A stretch of DNA of 64,000 bases from Bacteroides ilei. GTDB taxonomy: Bacteria > Bacteroidota > Bacteroidia > Bacteroidales > Bacteroidaceae. Location: assembly GCF_900128495.1 (NCBI RefSeq), contig NZ_LT635801.1, forward strand, positions 3,678,200 to 3,742,199, given 5' to 3'. Positions 32,218 to 39,434 of the stretch are shown here, piece after piece. The number at the start of each line of letters is the position of its first letter. Within the stretch, counting starts at the first letter, position 1. The notes beneath the pieces are model-generated. The model was given only the letters and a program-made list of their open reading frames with translations. It searched no databases and had not been told where the DNA came from. A program made the position numbers and the translations under genes.

Positions 32218-33499
32218 AGACAACATCCTGCTGGCCGGACAACAAAAGAAATGGTTCGAGAAATCCGGCTATGAAGCAGTGACGACGATAGACGAACCCG
32301 GTGCAAGACGGCTTCTGAAAAAGGAGCCTTTCGATCTTGTCCTTTCCGATGTCCGTCTTCCGCAGGGGGACGGCATATCGCTGCTCGAATGGATGCAGAG
32401 AGAACGGATAGACGTTCCCTTCATCATCATGACCGGATATGCTTCCGTGCAGGATGCCGTCCGTGCCATCAAGATGGGAGCAAAAGATTATCTGGCCAAG
32501 CCTGTTCAGATGGATGAGCTGCAAAGTCTGATAAAGAACATCCTGCATCCACGCTCAGTCATATACGGAAAGGACAAGGGCATCCTTCCCAGGAACAGCC
32601 GGCAGATGAAAGAAGTGGAAAATCTGGCGCGTACGGTTGCTCCATTCGACATTTCAGTACTGATTCTTGGCTCGAACGGTGCAGGCAAGGAATCTATTGC
32701 GCAACGTATCCATTATTCCAGCGAACGCAGGGAAAAGCCATTTCTGGCAGTAAACTGCGGGGTCATTCCCAAAGAGCTTGCGCCCTCGCTCTTTTTCGGG
32801 CATGTGAAGGGGACGTTTACGGGGGCGGACACAAACCGTGAAGGCTTTTTTGAAACGGCCCGTGGCGGGACCCTGTTCCTTGACGAGGTGGGAACATTAT
32901 CCATGGAGGTACAGAGCATGCTCCTGCGTACCTTGCAGGAAGGCACCTATATCCCTATAGGCAGCAATCGTGAGAAACACTCCGACGTAAGGATAGTAGC
33001 GGCAACCAACGAGGATCTTCAGTTGGCCATCAGGGAGAGACGCTTCCGGGAAGACCTCTACCACCGTCTGGGGGAATTTGAAATCGTCCTGCCGGCCCTG
33101 CACGAATGCCCGGAGGACATACTTCCGCTTGCCGAACATTTCAGGGAAAAGTTCTCCAGGGAACTCAAACGGCAGACCGACGGATTCAGCCGTGAGGCGG
33201 AACAACTGTTGCTCTCATACGGCTGGCCGGGAAATGTGCGGGAATTGCAAAACAAGGTCAAACGGGCCGTCCTGCTGTCCAAACAGCCGATAATCGAGTC
33301 AGCTTGTTTGAACATAAGAATCGAGGATGAGGAAGAGGGAATCTTCCTTTTTCCGGAAAATGAGACACAGGAAAAGCTGTCCATCATCAGGGCCTTAAAA
33401 ATATGCACGGGCAACCGGAAACGGACGGCGGAGATGCTGCACATTGATCCGTCCACGCTGTACCGGAAAATGAAGAAATACGGACTGAACGACAAATAA
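32192..33499 (+). CDS. rteB: Sigma-54-type response regulator RteB
   Basis: A 435-residue NtrC-type regulator: receiver domain (residues 1-120, phospho-Asp in LVLSDVRLPQGDG), AAA+ domain (about 140-370) and Fis-type HTH at the end (NRKRTAEMLHIDPSTLYRKMKKYGL). The Walker A loop reads GSNGAGKE instead of GETGTGKE, and the sigma-54 contact loop GAFTGA reads GTFTGA. In CTnDOT RteB activates downstream genes that trigger excision; no rteC is seen in this window, and a DHFR-like gene with a folded leader comes next instead. Cognate kinase is RteA. Confidence 0.9.
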   Translation: MKHRILIVEDNILLAGQQKKWFEKSGYEAVTTIDEPGARRLLKKEPFDLVLSDVRLPQGDGISLLEWMQRERIDVPFIIMTGYASVQDAVRAIKMGAKDYLAKPVQMDELQSLIKNILHPRSVIYGKDKGILPRNSRQMKEVENLARTVAPFDISVLILGSNGAGKESIAQRIHYSSERREKPFLAVNCGVIPKELAPSLFFGHVKGTFTGADTNREGFFETARGGTLFLDEVGTLSMEVQSMLLRTLQEGTYIPIGSNREKHSDVRIVAATNEDLQLAIRERRFREDLYHRLGEFEIVLPALHECPEDILPLAEHFREKFSRELKRQTDGFSREAEQLLLSYGWPGNVRELQNKVKRAVLLSKQPIIESACLNIRIEDEEEGIFLFPENETQEKLSIIRALKICTGNRKRTAEMLHIDPSTLYRKMKKYGLNDK

Positions 33500-33544
33500 A
33501 GGCAATATAGACCGGAGATGTTTTCCAGTCTGGAATAAAATGCC

Positions 33545-33552
33545 TACTTTTG
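33545..33552 (+). promoter_or_regulatory. Probable promoter for the DHFR-like gene
   Basis: TACTTTTG fits TAnnTTTG. It would start an mRNA with a leader of about 258 nt that contains all of the stem-loops between 33607 and 33794. Confidence 0.5.
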
Positions 33553-33606
33553 CATAAGTCTGGCAAAATGTGGAACACATACTGCCAGCAGGAACATAAG
33601 AAAATA

Positions 33607-33794
33607 CCGGCAGGGCTGACAGCCTCGCCGGATATTATACATAAGTCGCAAGACGTCTCAGGTAGGAATCTGGTAAATTTCAAATTGTAGAGACTTTTGC
33701 GTGTTGCTTATGCTATGCCTAATAGCGTGAGCTCATGCATGACTCTACAATGGGCTTACCAGAGCCCCTACCTGATAATGCGTGAGTCTCACGC
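33607..33794 (+). promoter_or_regulatory. Highly folded leader region before the DHFR-like gene
   Basis: Three structures follow each other. A stem-loop lies at 33607-33631 (CCGGC..GGCT/AGCC..GCCGG). A long inverted repeat pairs 33659-33692 with 33743-33774 (CAGGTAGG...TTGTAGAG with its complement), with a 50-base loop. A perfect 7+7 bp palindrome, GCGTGAG-T-CTCACGC, lies at 33780-33794, with a third GCGTGAG at 33725-33731. No gene is seen in 33500-33816. Confidence 0.7.
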
Positions 33795-33816
33795 TTTTCA
33801 TTTGGAATATCAAGGT

Positions 33817-34233
33817 ATGGCAAAGTTACAGGTTCTGATAGCAATGACATTGAACGGTTCCGTCCCCGCACGGAACGATTCCCTGCTGCAATGGATACAA
33901 AACAGCAATGACGGTTTCCCCTGCTGGCGGGACCGGTACACCCGCATGCTGTATCCGGGCTATCCGCTGGTCGACCTCATCTGTGACAAGGAACAGTCTG
34001 CACCCTCTGACATATATCTGGCTGAAATCTATGACGACAGCAGCGCGGAACTGCTGCGGGGACTGTCCCTGTACCACCTGATAGATGAGATGGTCATTTT
34101 CCTTCTTCCGGTAATCAGTTCCGAAACGGTTCCCGTATCAAAACATATCTCCACGGACAAATGGGAACTGGTCAGGGCAAAAACATTCAAAAACGGAATC
34201 TGCCGCCTTACTTATCGCAAAACATTGCAATAA
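33817..34233 (+). CDS. DHFR/RibD_C-like protein
   Basis: A 138-residue protein starting at MAKLQVLIAMTLNG (33817), the expected N-terminus of the dihydrofolate-reductase/RibD C-terminal family; the longer frame from 33697 runs through the leader structures. The C-terminal half has the family pattern LSLYHLIDEMVIFLLPVI...KWELVRAKTFKNGICRLTYR. The usual glycine of the substrate loop is partly replaced, so the reaction cannot be stated. Related genes often sit near the regulatory end of Bacteroides conjugative elements. It may be a reductase or a ligand-binding protein. Confidence 0.65.
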   Translation: MAKLQVLIAMTLNGSVPARNDSLLQWIQNSNDGFPCWRDRYTRMLYPGYPLVDLICDKEQSAPSDIYLAEIYDDSSAELLRGLSLYHLIDEMVIFLLPVISSETVPVSKHISTDKWELVRAKTFKNGICRLTYRKTLQ

Positions 34234-34265
34234 GAGATTGCACGCTCTTGCATTTGCAATACCCC

Positions 34266-34297
34266 AATCAGCCCCGATTTTTCGCGGCTGATTTTTT
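34266..34297 (+). terminator. Intrinsic terminator after the DHFR-like gene
   Basis: AATCAGCC (34266-34273) pairs with GGCTGATT (34286-34293), followed by a run of five or six T residues. Confidence 0.8.
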
Positions 34298-34384
34298 ATT
34301 TCTCTGTTTTTCAGCAATTTGCCGTATCATTATGTAGCAATATGCTCCGTTGGTCCACGTTTTGGCCTATATCAAATGAAACCT

Positions 34385-34421
34385 GTTGCGCAACACGGTG
34401 TAAATAACGGAATTATTACAC
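34385..34421. promoter_or_regulatory. Operator-like palindromes upstream of HTH gene 1
   Basis: GTTGCGCAAC at 34385-34394 is a perfect 10 bp palindrome, and GTGTAAATAA..TTATTACAC at 34398-34421 is an inverted repeat. They lie just before the first HTH gene and may be binding sites for it. Confidence 0.55.
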
Positions 34422-34438
34422 TAAAAACAGAATTCATT

Positions 34439-34762
34439 ATGATACAGATAGACAGGGAGACATTCCAGATGATGCTCCAGAAGATAATGGAACGATTCGA
34501 CAGAATCGATGACAGGCTGAACCGCATGAACCGGCAGACGGCCGCCCTTGAAGGGGACAAGCTGCTCGACAACCAGGACATGTGTGAACTGCTTGGCGTT
34601 ACAAAGCGTACCCTTGCCCGTTACCGCCAGAAGAAACTGGTTACCTATTACATGATTGACGGGCGGACCTACTATAAGGCTTCGGAGGTGCAGGAGTTTC
34701 TTAACCGGAAAGGGAAAGTCCTGCCCCTAAGAATAAAGAAAGAACTCGGTATTCAACCCTAA
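34439..34762 (+). CDS. HTH protein 1 (excisionase-like)
   Basis: A 107-residue protein starting at MIQIDRETFQMMLQKIMERFDRIDDRL. An N-terminal coiled-coil helix (1-45) is followed by a winged-helix/MerR-type HTH (LDNQDMCELLGVTKRTLARYRQKKLVTYYMIDGRTYYKASEVQEFL). This type includes the Xis2d-like excisionases and the small regulators of CTnDOT-type elements. Two paralogues follow directly. It probably binds the palindromes upstream of its own gene or sites at the element end. The exact role is not determined from sequence. Confidence 0.75.
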   Translation: MIQIDRETFQMMLQKIMERFDRIDDRLNRMNRQTAALEGDKLLDNQDMCELLGVTKRTLARYRQKKLVTYYMIDGRTYYKASEVQEFLNRKGKVLPLRIKKELGIQP

Positions 34763-34774
34763 TCAGATGACGGT

Positions 34775-35068
34775 ATGGAAATTATATGTATAGACAAGCG
34801 GATTTTCGACGAGTTGATTGTCCGGCTCAGTGAAATAGAGAAAAAAGTGACCCGCCTGTGCAGTCCGGCAAGAGATGCGGGACTGAAGAAATGGATGGAC
34901 AACCGGGACGTGTGCGAGGTTCTCCGCATATCCAAACGCACGCTTCAGGTCTACCGTGAAAAGGGTCTGTTGCCTTACACCCGAATCAAGAACAAGATTT
35001 TCTACAGGCCGGAGGATGTGCAGAAGCTGTTGGAATCAAGTGATCACCCTCAAAGAAAAAAGCCATGA
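34775..35068 (+). CDS. HTH protein 2 (excisionase-like)
   Basis: A 97-residue paralogue of the previous gene: coiled-coil N-terminus (ELIVRLSEIEKKVTRLC), then MDNRDVCEVLRISKRTLQVYREKGLLPYTRIKNKIFYRPEDVQKLLE. The recognition-helix segment differs (SKRTLQVYREKG against TKRTLARYRQKK), so it probably reads another DNA site. It starts 13 bases after HTH 1 and overlaps HTH 3 by four bases. Confidence 0.75.
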   Translation: MEIICIDKRIFDELIVRLSEIEKKVTRLCSPARDAGLKKWMDNRDVCEVLRISKRTLQVYREKGLLPYTRIKNKIFYRPEDVQKLLESSDHPQRKKP

Positions 35069-35376
35069 GTTACGATCTTATTAACAAGCAGGACCCGCGG
35101 ATTGATGCCATTTTCGAAAGTCTGGAAAAGATGGAGCAAATGATTGATGGACTACAGACGGCACCAAGGCCGGCATTTCACGGTGATTATTTCCTCACGG
35201 ACGAGGAGCTGTCGAAAGTATTGAAGGTCAGCAGGCGTACCCTGCAGGAATACCGTACCCTCGGCGTGATACCTTATTACCTTGTACAGGGAAAAGCCCT
35301 TTATAAAGAGTCGGACATACAGAAAGTTCTTGACGACGCTTATAAAAGATGCAGGGAAGAACAGCGATGGGTATGA
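35065..35376 (+). CDS. HTH protein 3 (excisionase-like)
   Basis: A 103-residue third paralogue: N-terminal helix (IDAIFESLEKMEQMIDGL), then FLTDEELSKVLKVSRRTLQEYRTLGVIPYYLVQGKALYKESDIQKVLDD. The ATG overlaps the HTH 2 stop codon (ATGA), so the pair is translationally coupled. A strong terminator at 35388-35427 closes the operon. Three tandem members of one small HTH family suggest that different ones act as excisionase and as regulators. Confidence 0.75.
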   Translation: MSYDLINKQDPRIDAIFESLEKMEQMIDGLQTAPRPAFHGDYFLTDEELSKVLKVSRRTLQEYRTLGVIPYYLVQGKALYKESDIQKVLDDAYKRCREEQRWV

Positions 35377-35387
35377 TAAAACGAAAG

Positions 35388-35427
35388 AGACCGTCTCCAA
35401 ATCACTTCACTTCGAGACGGTCTTTTT
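35388..35427 (+). terminator. Intrinsic terminator after the HTH operon
   Basis: AGACCGTCTC (35388-35397) pairs perfectly with GAGACGGTCT (35414-35423), followed by a T-run. It also separates the operon from the convergent outer-membrane gene. Confidence 0.88.
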
Positions 35428-35458
35428 CGTTTCCGCACATGTTGAGTATTGAAAAATA

Positions 35459-36103
35459 CTAAAGTATATAAGCAACAGAAGCTCCTAATGTTCTGTTCTT
35501 AGGACTTCCATAAATAGGATGTACAGAATTTATACCAAGTTCATAGGAACATTTAAGTCGAATCTTTTTGTATTGAACATTTAGACAGAATATAGGACCT
35601 GTATCAATCCTATTGAATGGTCTGTACTGACTTATACTGGGTGCTGAAAAGATGTCTATACCCATTGTATAGGGCTGATTATAATTGTCTATACCGGATA
35701 GTTGTCCGCTTCCTTGAACTCCAATATTTAGAAACCATCCTATTTGTGGAATGAATGATATTTTGTTTTTTATATCCACTTTGTACCCAACAGATACAGG
35801 TATATTTAGATAATCAGCATGTGAAACCTCAATTTTTGAGATTTTTTGAGAAGCTAAATTATTACCCTCAAGCTTTCCACCTTTTCGTTCATATGCTATT
35901 CCTGTTTCAATTAAAATGTTACTTTTAAAATTATAATCAATAATTCCACCTACTTTGAAACCGCTTTGAGGATGTGAATCAAGGCCCTTCGTTTGGAACT
36001 TATTATTAGTATATCCAACTTCTATGCCATAGTTCCAATGCTGGCTATAGGCGGATATACACCAAAATAACATAGCGATAAAAAAAAGATTTTTCATATT
36101 CAT
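35459..36103 (-). CDS. Outer-membrane beta-barrel protein
   Basis: A 214-residue protein with a signal peptide (MKNLFFIAMLFWCISAYSQ) and alternating hydrophobic/polar strands typical of small eight-stranded barrels of the PorT/OmpW-like class: HWNYGIEVGYTNNKF, GFKVGGIIDYNF, ILIETGIAYERKG, YLNIPVSVGYKV and a C-terminal strand ending GASVAYIL. Aromatic ends of strands support membrane insertion. It is AT-rich cargo, convergent with the HTH operon. The function cannot be given; a surface change on the host is the most that can be inferred. Confidence 0.75.
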   Translation of the reverse strand: MNMKNLFFIAMLFWCISAYSQHWNYGIEVGYTNNKFQTKGLDSHPQSGFKVGGIIDYNFKSNILIETGIAYERKGGKLEGNNLASQKISKIEVSHADYLNIPVSVGYKVDIKNKISFIPQIGWFLNIGVQGSGQLSGIDNYNQPYTMGIDIFSAPSISQYRPFNRIDTGPIFCLNVQYKKIRLKCSYELGINSVHPIYGSPKNRTLGASVAYIL

Positions 36104-36126
36104 ATTGCTGTATTAATTAAATAGAA

Positions 36127-36234
36127 TCAATTTACTTTTAGAGACTGACAAATGTGTCCTTCTTTTTCACAACAACTAAACTCGATTGCCACTATAGCAA
36201 TAGCAGGATAAAATAATTCTTTCATTGACTTCAT
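36127..36234 (-). CDS. Tiny secreted-peptide-like ORF (35 aa)
   Basis: Begins MKSMKELFYPAIAIVAIE and continues FSCCEKEGHICQSLKVN, with three cysteines. The hydrophobic core followed by Cys residues recalls the short peptides (NVEALA-type) found in Bacteroidales. The length is too short for certainty. It lies 23 bases before the barrel-protein gene on the same strand. Confidence 0.3.
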   Translation of the reverse strand: MKSMKELFYPAIAIVAIEFSCCEKEGHICQSLKVN

Positions 36235-36249
36235 ATTTTAAAAACGTTT

Positions 36250-36465
36250 TTATTTGAAACGCAGAATACCATTGATACCCCTATTTCGTAATGTTAAAGC
36301 ATCTGAATTAATTGTTAATTTAGAACTAACTCCATCCTGGAAATACGATAAGAAGTCTCTGTCATTATCCGATCTGTATTCCAAGGTCGAAAACTGTTCA
36401 TGACAATAATAATTTGCTTCATGCCATTTCAGGGTAAAACAAAGGACACTTCTTTTACAGGACAT
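36250..36465 (-). CDS. Small ORF overlapping the integrase stop (71 aa)
   Basis: Starts at an ATG inside the last codons of the upstream integrase gene (overlap of 11 bases) and reads MSCKRSVLCFTLKWHEANYYCHE.. to ..RNRGINGILRFK. No domain is recognised. It may be translated by coupling to the integrase, or be the 3' remnant of a gene cut by insertion. Confidence 0.3.
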   Translation of the reverse strand: MSCKRSVLCFTLKWHEANYYCHEQFSTLEYRSDNDRDFLSYFQDGVSSKLTINSDALTLRNRGINGILRFK

Positions 36466-37786
36466 CTCCTTTATTTGCAGACAGCCATACCTTTTTCTGT
36501 CTACGTTTTCCGGTGTTTGTCTCTTCTTCATAAAGGTCAAGATTCGTGTTCACCCCGGATTTTCTCAGACGTCTCATATCTTCGTCCACTTTCTTATCGG
36601 TTACATGGGCATAAATCTGCGTTGTGTCAAACCGGCAATGTCCCATCATCTTACTGACAGTTTCAAGAGGCACTCCCAGTGAAAGGGTGACATGCGTCCC
36701 GAAATTATGTCTTGCCTGATGGAATGTCAGATCAAAGCCATAGACTTTGCCCAATTCTCTCGTGAGCAGAATGGTATACTCACGTTTGTACAAATTGAAA
36801 ACTTTATCACCTTGACGTTCTCCACGATATTTTTCTATTATCTTCAACGGAATGTCCAGTAGACGGACAGAAGAAAGCGTACCGGTCTTCTGACGATGGA
36901 TATGGATCCACCAGGAGCCGTCACCTGACTGCGTAATGTCATTTACCGTCAGTCTTTTCAAATCCGCATAAGCCAGTCCTGTAAAAGTGGAGAAGATAAA
37001 CATGTCACGGACAAATTGCAACTGCGGTTTTTCCACAGGAGTTGCAAGCAATGTCTTCAAATCCTCCAGTTTCATGTGGCGGCTTTTCCGTTTGGGCAGT
37101 TCCGGATGCAGACGGCAGTACGGGTCCCGTCGGATTGTACCCTGGCTTACGGCACGCATGGTCATCTTCTTCAACCTGTAAAGATGTTCATGCACGGTTT
37201 TTAAACTTAGATTGCGGTCTGTACGCAGAAAAAGTTCAAAATCATCATAAAACACACGGTCAAGATTCCGGAGCATGACATCTTCAACGCCACGCTTCTG
37301 CTGGACGAAAGCCGAAAGATGCTTGTATGAGCGTAAGTAAGAGTCATACGTCTCTTTTATCCTGTCTATGCCAACACGTTTTTTGAACTCCTCATTATGC
37401 TCCCTGAAAAGAGCCAGAAGTGTAAGGGGCTTTTGGCCGACACCCATCACGGCATTCTTCACTTGTTCGGCCGTGATAAATCCAAGATTGCTCTTTATAC
37501 GTTGATAATGCCCTTTGATTTCTTTAGTTAGATCGTCTATAGCTCTGTTGACGATAAGAGCATTTCCACTACGCCCGTCAGCCCGTCCCTTTTCAGGGTT
37601 CCATATGGCCGGGTTGACAGATACCTTTGTACCTATCTGTACCCATTGAGCATCTATGCTTATCTTGCACAGCAATTGACACGTTTTATCCTTGCGGATT
37701 TTAGTGCGGTTTATATAAAACAGTATCGCAAACGTACTGCGACGCTTGATTTCCGTATTGTCCGTATTCATTTTCATAATCTTCAT
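36455..37786 (-). CDS. Tyrosine recombinase (integrase) 1
   Basis: A 443-residue site-specific recombinase. An N-terminal arm-binding/SAM-like part (about 110-220) precedes the catalytic domain. Visible active-site residues are HxxR in HQARHNFGT, His in MMGHCRFD and the nucleophile Tyr in TTQIYAHV. The first catalytic arginine, usually in TGLR, is replaced by Ala in FTGLAYADL; loss of this Arg is known from IntDOT of CTnDOT. The second integrase lies 15 bases upstream on the same strand. One of the two presumably integrates this element. Confidence 0.85.
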   Translation of the reverse strand: MKIMKMNTDNTEIKRRSTFAILFYINRTKIRKDKTCQLLCKISIDAQWVQIGTKVSVNPAIWNPEKGRADGRSGNALIVNRAIDDLTKEIKGHYQRIKSNLGFITAEQVKNAVMGVGQKPLTLLALFREHNEEFKKRVGIDRIKETYDSYLRSYKHLSAFVQQKRGVEDVMLRNLDRVFYDDFELFLRTDRNLSLKTVHEHLYRLKKMTMRAVSQGTIRRDPYCRLHPELPKRKSRHMKLEDLKTLLATPVEKPQLQFVRDMFIFSTFTGLAYADLKRLTVNDITQSGDGSWWIHIHRQKTGTLSSVRLLDIPLKIIEKYRGERQGDKVFNLYKREYTILLTRELGKVYGFDLTFHQARHNFGTHVTLSLGVPLETVSKMMGHCRFDTTQIYAHVTDKKVDEDMRRLRKSGVNTNLDLYEEETNTGKRRQKKVWLSANKGDVL

Positions 37787-37801
37787 TCTTTAATAGGGTT
37801 A

Positions 37802-39025
37802 TTAAATGACCACTGAAAAGCGTTCTGCAATCTTTTCGTTCAGGTTTCTCGTATCCGTATCAATCTTGTCATCAGTAACTTTGGCATAGATTTGGGTTGT
37901 CTTGATTTGTCTGTGTCCCAGCATCTTGCTGACTGTCTCAAGTGGAACTCCATGAGAAAGTGTGATTTCCGTCGCATAGGTATGACGGGCTGCATGAAAG
38001 ACCAGCTTACGCTTTATACCGCAAATTTCAGCAATATGCTTCAAGTGATAATTCAGCACACAGTTTGAATACATCGGAAGCAGTTTTCCTTCAGGGGCAA
38101 TATCCCGATATTTCTTTAAGATACGAAGAGGTAGTTCCATCAGCGGTATTTCAAAATCCACTCCGCTTTTTTTACGTGCGCTCTTAATCCACCATACACC
38201 GTCTTCTGCAAGAGACAAGTGTTCATTTGACAGAAGACACATGTCTATGTATGAAATCCCCGTGAAACATGAAAAGAGGAACAGATCACGCACATGATAA
38301 AGAGTCCGGTTATGCAAAGGCGTAACCATAATACGATGCAATTCTTCGGACGTGAGATATTTCTGTCTTGGCTTTGGACGAGCCAGCTCATAACCGATGA
38401 ACGGATTTGCCGTAATTATACCGTCGGCGATTGCTTCGCCGACTACCGTCTTCAACCGGACGGAATGATTGACAATAGTAGACTGTGAGAGATTGCATTC
38501 TGTACGTAAATACAACACATACTTCTCGATAAATGAACGGTCCAGAGCCGTAAACGGAAGGTCTGTTACCTTGTATTGCATTTGTAAAAAGACGGCAACA
38601 TGATTGTAGGAATTACGATAAGCATATAAAGTTTTTTCTGTTCGGTTAACACCTACACGTTTCTCAAAATTCCTCATGAAATATCTGTAATAGCTCAACA
38701 AGGTTTCCTGGCCTGAAGCCATACCCAAAAGCTGGTGCTTCACTTCCTCCGCTGTCACATCTTCACGGACTGCGGACATTTCCGCATAAATGCCGAGAGC
38801 TGTCGCTCGGATTTCATCAAGCTTGCTGTTGATTTCCCTGGCCGCAACACTCTTTCCACACGCCCGTCCGGATGACCATAATGATTGTGGCACACGCAGC
38901 TTTACACTGAAAGCCGTTTCAGAGTGTTTGCCGACAATGAGCCGTGCCATCACTGGACAGTTCCCACTGGCATCCGCCTCGCTCTTTTTAAGGTAGAACG
39001 AAACCTTCACATCTTTCTGATTCAT
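37802..39025 (-). CDS. Tyrosine recombinase (integrase) 2
   Basis: A recombinase of about 407 residues beginning MNQKDVKVSFYLKKSEAD at 39025; another ATG at 39037 would be almost leaderless because a TAATTTTG promoter sits at 39051-39044, and the frame's first codon is TTG. Catalytic parts: HAARHTYAT (HxxR), MLGHRQIK (His), TTQIYAKV (Tyr). The first Arg position reads Ser in FTGISYIDM, as in IntDOT. It is the outermost gene of the element on the right; core chromosome starts about 400 bases further on. Confidence 0.85.
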   Translation of the reverse strand: MNQKDVKVSFYLKKSEADASGNCPVMARLIVGKHSETAFSVKLRVPQSLWSSGRACGKSVAAREINSKLDEIRATALGIYAEMSAVREDVTAEEVKHQLLGMASGQETLLSYYRYFMRNFEKRVGVNRTEKTLYAYRNSYNHVAVFLQMQYKVTDLPFTALDRSFIEKYVLYLRTECNLSQSTIVNHSVRLKTVVGEAIADGIITANPFIGYELARPKPRQKYLTSEELHRIMVTPLHNRTLYHVRDLFLFSCFTGISYIDMCLLSNEHLSLAEDGVWWIKSARKKSGVDFEIPLMELPLRILKKYRDIAPEGKLLPMYSNCVLNYHLKHIAEICGIKRKLVFHAARHTYATEITLSHGVPLETVSKMLGHRQIKTTQIYAKVTDDKIDTDTRNLNEKIAERFSVVI

Positions 39026-39043
39026 AACCTGTTCCATTGTTTG

Positions 39044-39051
39044 CAAAATTA
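39044..39051 (-). promoter_or_regulatory. Promoter of the integrase pair
   Basis: TAATTTTG read leftwards matches TAnnTTTG and overlaps the beginning of the longest integrase frame, so translation must start downstream. Confidence 0.55.
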
Positions 39052-39397
39052 ATGGAGACAGAGTTGATCATCGGCATGTTAAATATCGTCAGACATCGAC
39101 AAAGCTATCATCATTGACTTACAGAACCTATATTTTTCATATTTCAAAAAAAATAAGTACCTTCGTTAAGCCAAAATGATGAAACTGCGTTCTTTACGGT
39201 TGGAACAGGAAGGATTTTCAAACAATTCCATGCAACAGGAATGGGCAACGGATAGGTAGCAATTTTTCTGCTTAACTATTCAAAAAACGGCTTCAAAGCA
39301 CACTTTTACGAATGTAGAATAATGCTACATAAATCCCTGAAAACCCAATAGTTTACATTATTCTTCTTAAATCCATCCGAAATCGGGCGAGTTTCTC
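39052..39397. other. Likely right end of the element (attachment region)
   Basis: About 350 bases without a gene between integrase 2 and the chromosomal GH2 gene. It holds AT-rich tracts but no clear repeat of another part of the window; the matching left end is probably outside the window. A -7 motif TATATTTG at 39398-39405 begins the chromosomal side. Confidence 0.45.
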
Positions 39398-39405
39398 TAT
39401 ATTTG
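39398..39405 (+). promoter_or_regulatory. Promoter of the GH2 gene
   Basis: TATATTTG, 30 bases before the ATG at 39435. Confidence 0.55.
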
Positions 39406-39434
39406 TAGGTGATTCTAAAAATAAAATATTTACT

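Noticed and set aside
33659..33774. Integron attC-like recombination site
   Set aside because: The size and inverted repeat would fit, but the conserved R boxes (GTTRRRY/RYYYAAC) are missing and no integron-type integrase or cassette array is seen.
33659..33774. Phase-variable invertible promoter
   Set aside because: Inverted repeats are imperfect and the 50-base loop lacks a good TAnnTTTG promoter in either direction, so inversion would not switch expression.
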